Shown here one piece after another: positions 49,232-64,000 of a stretch of DNA of 64,000 bases. This DNA comes from Plantago major (taxonomy: Eukaryota > Streptophyta > Magnoliopsida > Lamiales > Plantaginaceae). The notes beneath the pieces were generated by a model that searched no databases, was not told the DNA's origin, and saw nothing but the letters and a program-made list of their open reading frames with translations. The DNA is taken from contig CM048841.1 in assembly GCA_026545765.1 (NCBI GenBank), positions 96,739,352 to 96,803,351 of the forward strand, in the 5' to 3' direction. Every line of letters begins with the position of its first letter. The first letter of the stretch is position 1. The translations under genes were made by a program, and so were the position numbers.

Positions 49232-52200
49232 TTAAGCCACATTCACAAGCTTGTGCAGTTCATTCACAACAACAGACATCAACATCCGGTCTCCTGGAAA
49301 TTCATTCGAACATGCCAACCCAATCTCAAGTACGGATATCACGCATTTCACAATCTTAACATTCATCGTGTTATTGTACTCGTGCAGAATGTTTGAGTCC
49401 ACAATTTCCATCACTTGGCCAGGCAATGCACTTTTTACGAAATCACGGAGGCTTGAAGAATCATCTAATGACTCATCTGTTGGTCTCCGGCCTGTAAATA
49501 TCTCCAGCAAAAGGATGCCAAAGCTATATACATCACCTTCCGTAGAGACAATGCCACTCATACCGTACTCTGAGAAAGGAACTATAGTTAACATTTACAG
49601 TGGTAAATAAAGACAGTCGGTTTCAATTGAAACTCAGAATTAACATCTTGCGCCTTAAATCTCCTTTTGATGTTTATACTAACCTTCCAAGTTGTAGCTA
49701 ATTAAAACTGTGTCTTTTCCTACAATAATCTTTTTTTTTTTTCTTTCTTTCTAAAATCTAGTTAAGGTGATACCACAAATAGAAAACACAGCAAGTGAAA
49801 TCAGCACAAGAATAATAGCATACCCTACAAGTATTTAAGGTATCAACATGAAGCTAATGAAGAACATACAGAGAATTAGCATACCTGGTGGGATATACCC
49901 AATAGTACCCCTGATTCCAACAGAACTGTTTCCATCCGTTGAAATCGCGCTCGAGATAATTTTCGACAATCCAAAATCACCAACATGTGCCGTCATTTCT
50001 CCATCTAAAAGAATGTTGCTCGGCTTCAAGTCTCCGTGAACAATAGTTGATCCCGTACCAGAATGCAGGTATTCGAGTGCTGACGCAACATCAATGGCAA
50101 TGTTCAACCTTTGTCTTAAGCTGAGCTTTACACCTTCATCCTCAGGTTCATGATGCAGGAATCTATCAAGGTTCCCATTGGCTAAGAATTCATAAACCAG
50201 TGCCTTAAAGTCATTCCCTTGGAAATCAATGCTCGAACACACACTCAGTATCTTCACAAGGTTTCTGTGTCTTATGCCTCTCAGTGCATTGCATTCTGTC
50301 AGGAAACTTTTTGAAGCACCTTTGACATTAAGGCTGATGACCTTTACCGCCAAGAAAGTTTGCATGTCACTGAGGATTCCCTTGTAAACTGTTCCAAATC
50401 TTCCCGCCCCCAGTAAATTGGATTCCGAGAACCCATATGTTGATTTTTGGAGTTCAGCATATGATAGCCTCATATAGTCGGCATCCAATGTGACCATGGA
50501 AGATTGTACATCTTTTGATTTTTTCCGCCTGTACATGAATATGTAGTAGCATGCCGAGAGAACAGCTCCAACACCGACCACAGGGATCAATACTTTGAAT
50601 ACAGTGGGAATGGTTTTCTTCAGGGAATTGCTTGACGAACATCGAGGTAAACTTAGGGGCGGAATTCCTCCACACAAGTTGATGTTTCCTTCAAGTGAGA
50701 TGGCACTCTCATTCAGAAACACTCCTACTCTAGGGACTTCACCTTCTAGCCTATTGTAAGACAAATTCAGATTCAGGAGATCCAGTCCACCCAAAAATCT
50801 TGGAACAAGTCCTGACAGGTTATTTTGTGAAAGATCCAAGTATCGCATACTCCTCAAATTTTGCAATTCTTCAGGTATGTCCCCGGAAAAAGAATTGCTC
50901 TGCAGGTAAAGTTCTTCGAGTCCTACACATGTGCCCATTGAAATCGGCATGATTCCAGATAATCTGTTGTGAGACATGTCTAGGCCCACAAGCCTCGTTA
51001 GCAAACCAACTTCTGATGGAATCGAACCCGTGAAGGCGTTGTGAGAAAGGTTGAGCGATACTGAGAGGGATGAACTGCTCAAGATTTCACCAGGTATTGT
51101 TCCGCTGAGATTGTTGAGAGAAACGTCTAGATCGATCAAGTAGGTACAATTGGCAAGACTCTGAGGTATATTCCCCGAGAGACTATTCCGGCTCAAATAT
51201 AAATTGGCCAACAATGTTAGGTTGCTGAGGGTAAAAGGTATGCTATTTGTTAATCGGTTTCTGTGAAGGTAAAGTTCTTGGAGTTGATTAAGCTTGCCAA
51301 TTTCAGAGGGAATTGGACCATCGAGATGATTATCATAGAAAGATAAATAAGTCAGGCCAACAAGGTTTCCAATGCCAGAAGGAACACTTCCATGTAAATG
51401 GTTACCCCATAAACTTAAATGATTTATGTTACTTGAAAGATTGGCAATGGAATGAGGCAATAAGCCATTAAACAGATTGCTTGACATCATAAGCTCGGTT
51501 ATCATTGTGCAGTTTGTCATAGACGAAATGAAGCTCAGGTTTCCTTCCAAATTGTTGAAGTCTATATTAAATATTCGTAGATCTACAAGTCTAGTAAAAT
51601 CTATCATTATTCTGCCCGTAAAACTATTTCCAGTTAATTGAACGAATTGAAGGGAAGAGTAATTCGAGAACCAAATTGGAATATCTCCAATAAACTTGTT
51701 ATCAAACAAGTTTATACTTTTGATACTTGGAGATGAGAAACCTACTTGAGAAGGTATGGTTCCTTGAAGACTATTCGAGGGAACTGAAAATATATACATG
51801 GTGGATATATTATACAGGCCAGATGGAACTGTACCAGTCAAGTTATTAAAAGCTAAATTTAGGAGTTCTAGAGAATTAAGTTGAACAAGAGACTCTGGGA
51901 TTTCGCCTTGCATCCCACAATTTTCTATAGATAATAATATGAGTCTGGTAAAATTTCCAATATAGGGTGGGATAGATCCGGAAAGTGGGTTACGTGAAAA
52001 GCCTAACTGCTGAAGATTCACCAAAGAACTTAACTCTGGGGGTATGATTCCGGTGAGATGGTTGTCGATCAAGTTAAGGTAAAAGATATTTATACACTGT
52101 GACAGGTTTCTTGGTATCTCACCGCTGAAAGAATTATTGCTGAACTCAACTAGTTTAAGCCGTCTTAAATTACCAATTTGGTCGGGAATTCGGCCACTGA

Positions 52201-52540
52201 AGGTGTTATTTTGAAGAGTGATATATTGGAGGAAAGAAAGATTACCTAAATAAGGCGAAATCGTCCCGACAAGGCCTCTGGACATAAGATCAATCTCCAC
52301 AACTCTATTCTGATGCCTCCTGCTGCAAAGAACGCCTTCCCATTCGCAAAAGTGTAGTGTTTGATTCCATGAGTTCAGTGCTCCCAATGGATCATCATGT
52401 ATGGCTTGCTTGAATGCAATAAGTGCTTCAAGATCGGTTTCATTGTTCGAGCATGTGACTGGAGTAGTGATGAAGTAGAACAAGAAGGTGATGCATAACA
52501 ATGAAATGATGCATGGAGTTCGAAAGCAGAGTATTGCCAT
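49232..52540 (-). CDS. RLK5: LRR receptor kinase, class XII (FLS2/EFR-like group)
   Basis: Exon 1 is 52540-49885 and exon 2 is 49569-49232, giving 997 residues, the same length and intron position as RLK4. The start is the first ATG before the signal peptide (CIISLLCITFLFYFITT). Then come the LRR cap (NNETDLEALIAFKQA; CEWEGVLC), about 20 LRRs, a C-terminal cap (INLCGGIPPLSLPRC), a transmembrane helix (VFKVLIPVVGVGAVLSACYY) and a kinase with LGAGRFGTVYKG, AVKV, HGDLKPSN (non-RD) and DFGLSK. Differences from RLK4 cluster in the middle LRRs (about residues 280-460), where ligand contact is expected. The kinase is closest to RLK3. A Stowaway-type MITE ends about 52 bases upstream of the ATG, which may influence its promoter or 5' UTR. 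Predicted plasma-membrane immune-type receptor, ligand unknown. Confidence 0.95.
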
Positions 52541-52591
52541 GGTGTTTTAATTTGGTAATGAATGGATTGATAATTTGATAACTAATATATA

Positions 52592-52851
52592 CTCCCTCCG
52601 TCCCGACAATCTGGACACATTTCTTTTCGGCACTGTTTTTAAGAAAGTCAATTGTTTATTGTTTGTTGTTGGGGAGAGAAATGATAAAGAATATAAAAGG
52701 TATGAGAGATAAAATATATAATGATAGAGAATGGAAAATATAAGAGAGATATTTGAGTTAATGGGTAAAATTTTGCTATTTTTGTAATGAGACTATATTC
52801 GTAGGACGTCCATAAAAGTAATATGTGCCCAGATTATCGGGACGGAGGAAG
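52592..52851. mobile_element. Stowaway-type MITE (260 bp) upstream of RLK5
   Basis: The terminal inverted repeats ctccctccgtcccgacaatc and (reverse strand) cttcctccgtcccgataatc are flanked by the dinucleotide TA on both sides. CTCCCTCCGTCCC ends and a TA duplication define Stowaway (Tc1/mariner-related) MITEs. It is AT-rich inside and has no coding capacity. The corresponding flank of RLK4 lacks it. Confidence 0.9.
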
Positions 52852-53296
52852 TAGTATAATGTCGTGGCCATTGATAGACTGGGAAACTATTCTTATCTGC
52901 TCAAATTTTGCAAGTCAGTCAAGATAGTAAGCTTAATGCAACAAGTATAGTGAAATCCGTGACTACATTATCACATCAACATTGGACTATGTGATGACTT
53001 CACTTGTGTATTGACTTAGAATCTTCATAGGTTATTTTTTTATATTTTTTTAATTTCGAAATTTTAAAAAAAAAGAGTAGTTGATTATCATATAACACAT
53101 GATCGAATTCATTTTCACTAGTATTAAACTCTTTCGCACACCATAATGCCCCCAAAAATTTGAACAATCACAGAGCAGTAGATAGTATTTTGGCAATGAA
53201 AAAGGTACATATGGAACAAGGTTATCTATCTACACCAACTGGGTAAGAAAATCATATGAAGTTTGTTCATATTTGTACAAGAAATGTTATAAAGTC
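52852..53296. other. RLK5 distal upstream and FNR 3' flank
   Basis: The first part continues the receptor 5' flank shared with RLK4 (ggccattgatagact). From about 53075 the sequence is the FNR downstream region, matching 38490-38716. The junction marks the edge of the duplicated FNR block. Confidence 0.6.
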
Positions 53297-56192
<2,896 letters not shown>

Positions 56193-58082
56193 TGTTGCAG
56201 AATTTGTTAAAGAAGAGATGAAATTGTGAAGAAAGGGAGGAAAAATAAGAGGTTAAAGAGAGTGATACAGGTGATATAGTGAGTACAGAGTGACAGAGAA
56301 ATTTTGGGCTAAGTGAAATGGAGATCAGGGATTGGTGGAGGAGATTCGAAGGCCAATGGCAGTTGCACTTGCAAAGGATAAGAAAACTTTATTAACAAAA
56401 TGTATGATTCTAAATATTTCTTCACTTCTCTTATAAATAATTATTCTTTTGCTGTATGAAAAGATTGGGACATGGGAAGAAACCAAAGGTGAGAGATCTT
56501 TATTTTGATTTTTGAGTGGTGAAAAATCTGTTTTCTATGATTGTTAGTCATTTAATAATAAGCATCGTGGGTCATGAGGTTTTATCTTGGAGGATGAAGG
56601 GAAAAATATCAATTCGGAACTCAAAATTATCTTAGTCGGTTTAAACTTTAAAGTGGTGATAACGTTATTGATATCAAGACCGCATAGTAATATTATTAGG
56701 GGTTCTCGTTGCTCTGAAAATATCGGATTGGGAGAATCCCTTCGGTGGTGTGGGCGAGTGAGTAAGAACAAGTTGCAGATACAAGAAGAATTCACAAATA
56801 TCCTATAATATGAACATGCATTCACAAATACTCCATCTGTTTTTATAAGAACTTCTTAGGGATTGATTTATCTACAATTAGGAAAAATAATAAAATATTA
56901 GTTTGTGTGGGGTATCATGTTCATAAAGTTGTAAATGGTTGATAAAATAGGAGAAAGAGTGAAAAAAAGTGATGATAAATTAGGAACTAAAAATAATAAA
57001 AAATTAATGATTGGGATAAAGAATTTACGAGTAGCCATGCCTCAATTGGAAGATATGATGTGCTAGTATCACTCATATACCGATATACGGTGGTGCCGTA
57101 GAGGTTGGAGAAGTGCCCCACATTAGTTTTAGCAACCAAGTTCAACTTTTTATATCCTTTGCCATTGAAGCTATGTTGCACGTATGTATGAGGATATAGG
57201 GTTTTAGGATACGAGATTTTATAATAAAAGAAAAAAATAATGAAAGAAAGGATAGATAAGTGTGTATTTTACGTCATGCGTCGTTTTTAAACTCGCCAAA
57301 CCAACTACTTACTCATTCCTAAAGTTCTTTACCACTTTGACTTTTACTACCAAACTTTTTCAACTTTTACTTAATTAATCTTAAATCAAACGAAATGTAA
57401 AATGTCAAATTTTTATATAATGAAACTTTAGGGACTCAGTTTAGATTTTTCAATTTGACTTTTAATTTATTAAATCTTTATTATTTAATGTAAAATGTTC
57501 AATTTTTTATATAATGAAACTTTAGGACTAAATTTTAATTATATAATTTAATTTAACATTTTACATTCAAGATTAATTCAGAAGTTAAAAAGCTTTAACG
57601 TAAAAAGTGAAAAACTCGTCTTTATCGGACGAAAGTACAACTTTTTTAATGATAATAAACTTAGATGGTACTTGGTAGAAGGATAACTAGGGTCCAGTTG
57701 GCTGGTCCAGTTCCCTTCTAATTACCTTATTTCGGTTCGATTTGAATTAACTATCAAACACTCAAATGGGGAAAATACAAAATCATACTGTAACAAAATT
57801 CATTCTAGAATCTAGAATACTTAATAATACTTGGGGAAAGTTAACCAACTAGCAAATTTTCCATGTTGATTAATTTTGTACTCTTACTAACAACTAAATT
57901 TGAACAATGCTTTTGGCCTATTTCTCCAACATATATGCTGAAAACAACTATGAAATGACAAGATCTTGCTTCATCTCTTTCAAAAGCCAAACATAAATTA
58001 AGAATGCTGATTGTTTTTGTTACAGTTTCTTGTATTGCTTCTCAAATAGTGACTCAGCTGATCACTGATTTCTTCCCAGTAG
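56193..58082. other. Intergenic region between divergent FNR and beta-glucosidase genes
   Basis: This holds the presumed promoters of both genes, which face away from each other. It is AT-rich, with no exon or complete transposon recognised. Just inside FNR intron 1 (about 55720-55960) a taaagattaaacctttaaca-like phrase recurs at least four times as a degenerate tandem repeat. Confidence 0.55.
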
Positions 58083-60817
<2,735 letters not shown>

Positions 60818-62739
60818 TTGTAACTTGCATAAAATCTTTAACTTTTCGCAAAGAAATCTACCGTACTATTGTTGCATATATCTTGGATTTATCGGCTTAT
60901 CGCCTCATTAGGTTCATTGAAAGTTCTCTTGCTAAGAAGAAATTAAACAAGGAACAGAAGTGTCATTAGGCCTAAAACTTGGACATGAACCTCTTCTATA
61001 CATATTCTCATGAATGTTCTTCTGTTTATAAACTATTAGTAAAAGACATTAAAACTTGATTGGAATTAGTTAAACTATCTCCTTCTTCTTCTTCTGTCTT
61101 GGCCTGCACCATGTGAGTATCTGAATAATGTCAGCACAAATTTCGGCTATGGCCTATGGAATGTACAAAGATCCAAATGATTTACTGTCCATAATCTATG
61201 CTGGACATACAAAACAAAATGTGTTTGTGAGCGTAGTAGAAAACACCAAAAAAAGCCTTAACGGACCACGCTTCTACTTAATACTCGATAGAGCCTGAAA
61301 ATTCGAACGCCCCACTATGCCCCTCCTGGTTCCGTCCCAACATAGCGTAAGTTTGACAGGATCAAGGTGGCTGTAAGTGTGACAAGGGACAATTCCAAAT
61401 ATAATTTCTCACCTGCTTCAATCCTTTTAGCAACAGATGTTAAAATATTGGGTCAATTGGTTTGGTTGATGATTCACAATAGAAGAAGATTAAAAAAGAG
61501 AGGCAAACATGTTGTGTTGATAGTTTGCAACTGGACCTGGTCTCAGTCAACTTGATATTTTACTTACTACTTGTGGTCCTTTTATTTCTTAATTCATCTT
61601 CTACCTCAACAATCTGCAACTTAATTGCTTATGGCTTTCATTTGACATGTTCTTTGTTATACAATTTGCTTGCTCCAACTCAATTTTATGTCATGTAAAA
61701 TCTATACTAGTTGATAAGTTGTTTCGTTAGGTTAGATTCTTTCGAGCCTCCATTGAATTCAAATTTTACTATTCACTGGCAAAACCACAAGGTACTTATC
61801 TCATTGGACGATTAGGGTCTAAAATCTAGTCCCAAGGTCAGATTGAATCCAGTGGTATGAAAAAAATTCAAAATTCGACCCCAAGGGTAATAGCACCCCT
61901 CAGTGTAGCTTGTGGGCCAACTGCTATAGTGAATGGGTGGTACTGCTTCTATAAATGTTTTGTCATTTTCTAAGGGAAAAAATTACTGAACAAATCGAAT
62001 GGAGGTTAGTTGCGTGTTGCAAGTTTCATAGAGCTTTTTTCTTTCTTCCCATGGGAATTCTAGTTTCTTTTACAGATGAGATTGTTACATCATAAGAAGC
62101 TAAAGTTTGTAAAAAGGATCTGCTCGAGAGTTCGTCCCTCCGAGAAGGGTAAATTGTGATCTTGATTCTGTCCGGAAGAGAGTATATCTCACAAAAGTTC
62201 GTAAATTTACAATTTGATTGAGAGATCAAGAGAGCAATTTGTGTTATTATTTGCTTCTCCAACAGAAACTATGAGTTGTTTCAGTTTGGCATCTAACACT
62301 CTCATGTTGAATACAGACAGCCGCAATTATACTGGAGAATCACATGATGATGCATTACAATACAATCCACTTCAGGTATACGTCAACATCACACATTTCA
62401 ATAGTGCTAGCAATGAGCGGTTAATAACCACAACCGAAACCGCAGGATTTATAACCGTAACCATAACCGCAACACAAGTATCGTTTAGAAGTTGCAATAA
62501 CAGAGAACACTGAATCAAGAAAAGAATTGAGCCAAAACCATGATCAATTTTACATATCCAGATGTCCTAACATATGAATCAATCAAATGTATGAGATACA
62601 AGATTCTTCTTGACTTGAGAAGAATCACAGGGCATAAATAATTGTTATATACAATCAATATGAATACCAATAGATTAGCAAAAGGCTAAATCATCACTAC
62701 TAATAACAACCATTTCAAATCTGCAAATTTACCAAGTTA
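60818..62739. other. Intergenic DNA
   Basis: This holds the beta-glucosidase 3' flank and ARO 3' flank of two converging genes. No gene is recognised. At 62420-62480 there is a short degenerate run of aaccg/taacc-like words (cacaaccgaaaccgcagg), low-complexity sequence of unknown meaning. Confidence 0.55.
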
Positions 62740-64000
62740 TTAACCAAATTGGTAGGCTCTTGGTTTCCTGGACTGATACAGCTCCAACTTCTGTTTAGCC
62801 TCCGGTACCAATTTCTCAATTTCTTCAACTTGCATCAAAACCGCCTGCTTCGACGCCCATTCTAGTACCCCCAACACCTCCGCTTCTGCAAGCTCTTCGC
62901 TATCTGGCACGTGAAGAGCAATATAGCACAGCAACACCAAAGCACTGCTCTGTACAATTTGCTCAAAATACACGAGCTGAACAAGGTGTTTCGCCCCTCC
63001 AGCACCAATAATCGCCTTCGCGTGATCCAGGTGCAGATAGTTATCCGTGCAGGCAAACTTCGTGAGGGCAATACAAGCTTCTCTAGAAACTTCTGCCTCT
63101 CGCTCGTCTAACAATCTCACCAATGGGTTTATCATCCTCGTCTCCGTTGCCCTAAAAGTCCTAGCCAGATTCCCAATAGCCTTTACACAAGGAACCAACA
63201 AATCCGAATCGGCCTTCTCAAGAATCCTAAACAATTGATCAACAACTGCCTTACACGCAGGCGAATTCGGCTTAAACGCTGATCTCCTCAACTCCGCATC
63301 CTCCTCAGCAACTGCAGTGATCTCCATCAACGCCATAGCCGAATTATACTGAACTTCATCCGCTCCTTTCTCCAAAAGAACCGCAAAGCACAACAACGCC
63401 CTAGACTCAGTTATGCTTCGACAAATGGCAGCATTCCCCTTCGCCAGATGCCAAAGCGCACGAGCCGCCATAGCTTTTATATGCGCTTTAGTCGCCGGAT
63501 CCTCCATCTCCCTAGCCCTATTCGCCTGCCCTGTCAACGAAAGAGTAGGATTCGCCTGGCTATGCACCGAATTCACCTTCACAGCATTCTTATTATTCCC
63601 ATTAGCCTTAGCAGCAGCACTAACAACACTACCAACACTACTAACACTACCTTTCAACGCCATCGTGCTCGCAACAACCTGATGCATCTGATTCGCCTGC
63701 TTATTCCCCATCGGATGAGGCAACAACGACCTATCCTCATCCAACTCACTACCCTTCCCAACATCCACATTACCACTACCAACACTCACACCACTACCAC
63801 CACCCGTATTACTCGCTAACACGACTGCAGCGTGCATCGACGTCGCCTTACTAACGACCGCATACTTGCTATGCTCCTGCACCGTTTCGAAAGCCAAATG
63901 ACTAACTAACAATCGAATAATATTATGCTGAGCAAACAGATCCTGACACTTGGGATAATGAGCAGCAAGCTCCGAAACAGCCCAAGCAACAACAGCCTGA
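62740..64000 (-). CDS. Armadillo-repeat-only (ARO) protein, C-terminal part
   Basis: The frame is open from the window edge to the TAA at 62740, giving 420 codons without an intron; the N-terminus lies outside. The text starts QAVVAWAVSELAAHYPKC and continues through a low-complexity Gly/Ser/Val linker. At least five ARM repeats follow (for example AARALWHLAKGNAAICRSI; AVVDQLFRILEKADSDLLVP; CVKAIGNLARTFRATE; EVSREACIALTKFACTDNYL; GGAKHLVQLVYF). The C-terminus is VPEAKQKLELYQSRKPRAYQ. This layout and the conserved end match plant ARO proteins. In Arabidopsis these act at the plasma membrane in polar growth of pollen tubes and root hairs, upstream of ROP GTPase signalling. Which paralogue this is cannot be told from the fragment. 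Confidence 0.92.
   Translation of the reverse strand, partial: QAVVAWAVSELAAHYPKCQDLFAQHNIIRLLVSHLAFETVQEHSKYAVVSKATSMHAAVVLASNTGGGSGVSVGSGNVDVGKGSELDEDRSLLPHPMGNKQANQMHQVVASTMALKGSVSSVGSVVSAAAKANGNNKNAVKVNSVHSQANPTLSLTGQANRAREMEDPATKAHIKAMAARALWHLAKGNAAICRSITESRALLCFAVLLEKGADEVQYNSAMALMEITAVAEEDAELRRSAFKPNSPACKAVVDQLFRILEKADSDLLVPCVKAIGNLARTFRATETRMINPLVRLLDEREAEVSREACIALTKFACTDNYLHLDHAKAIIGAGGAKHLVQLVYFEQIVQSSALVLLCYIALHVPDSEELAEAEVLGVLEWASKQAVLMQVEEIEKLVPEAKQKLELYQSRKPRAYQFG

Noticed and set aside
62420..62480. Telomere-like repeats (taacc/aaccg words)
   Set aside because: Words are irregular and do not form the plant ccctaaa repeat. Too short to call.

Overview
This is a stretch of plant nuclear genome, almost certainly a eudicot. 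The genes have many short introns with GT..AG borders and AT-rich intergenic DNA. Recognisable genes are a chloroplast-targeted leaf-type ferredoxin-NADP+ reductase (FNR), a glycoside hydrolase family 1 beta-glucosidase, an armadillo-repeat-only (ARO) protein, a WAKL14/21-like receptor and a tandem array of class XII leucine-rich-repeat receptor kinases. I cannot name the species. No bacterial operons, CRISPR arrays, rRNA or tRNA genes were seen.

Layout. About 1.2-4.3 kb: Helitron-type DNA. 4.3-52.5 kb: a receptor-kinase cluster, all on the minus strand. It holds two intact genes (RLK4, 34.5-37.8 kb; RLK5, 49.2-52.5 kb, each 997 aa), one in-frame mosaic that has lost its membrane segment (RLK3, 22.2-24.8 kb), one frameshifted and 5'-truncated pseudogene (RLK1, 4.8-7.6 kb), one lone 3' exon (RLK2, 14.5-14.8 kb) and two N-terminal scraps (33.8-34.3 kb, about 48.1 kb). 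The spacers between copies are themselves duplicated. Mobile DNA is packed into the cluster: a hAT MITE inside a WAKL exon, two related long elements with gene-fragment cargo (A, 8.95-13.78 kb; B, about 28.0-33.16 kb), a complete but decayed MULE (15.1-21.06 kb) and two 5'-truncated LINEs with clear target-site duplications.

38.7-47.1 kb is a broken second copy of the FNR gene (exons 5-9 only), split by a Helitron and ended by a copia LTR retrotransposon that lacks its reverse transcriptase core. 53.3-64 kb is ordinary gene space: intact FNR (minus, 9 exons, 363 aa), intact beta-glucosidase (plus, 12 exons, 527 aa) and the C-terminal 420 codons of an ARO protein running off the right edge.

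The most unusual content is elements A and B. They share terminal sequences, inward-facing TATA-type promoters at their ends, an A+T-rich minisatellite (core ctagaca, period about 88 bp) and cargo from host genes: a carbamoyl-phosphate synthase large-subunit exon in A, and exon 1 plus intron 1 of a cytosolic HSP90 gene in B. Element A folds its minisatellite into a palindrome with arms of about 1.1 kb, and its loop lies in the opposite orientation in B. The MULE carries a second, convergent gene for a GRF-type zinc-finger, coiled-coil protein. Paralogous empty sites within the window confirm the MULE and Helitron insertions.
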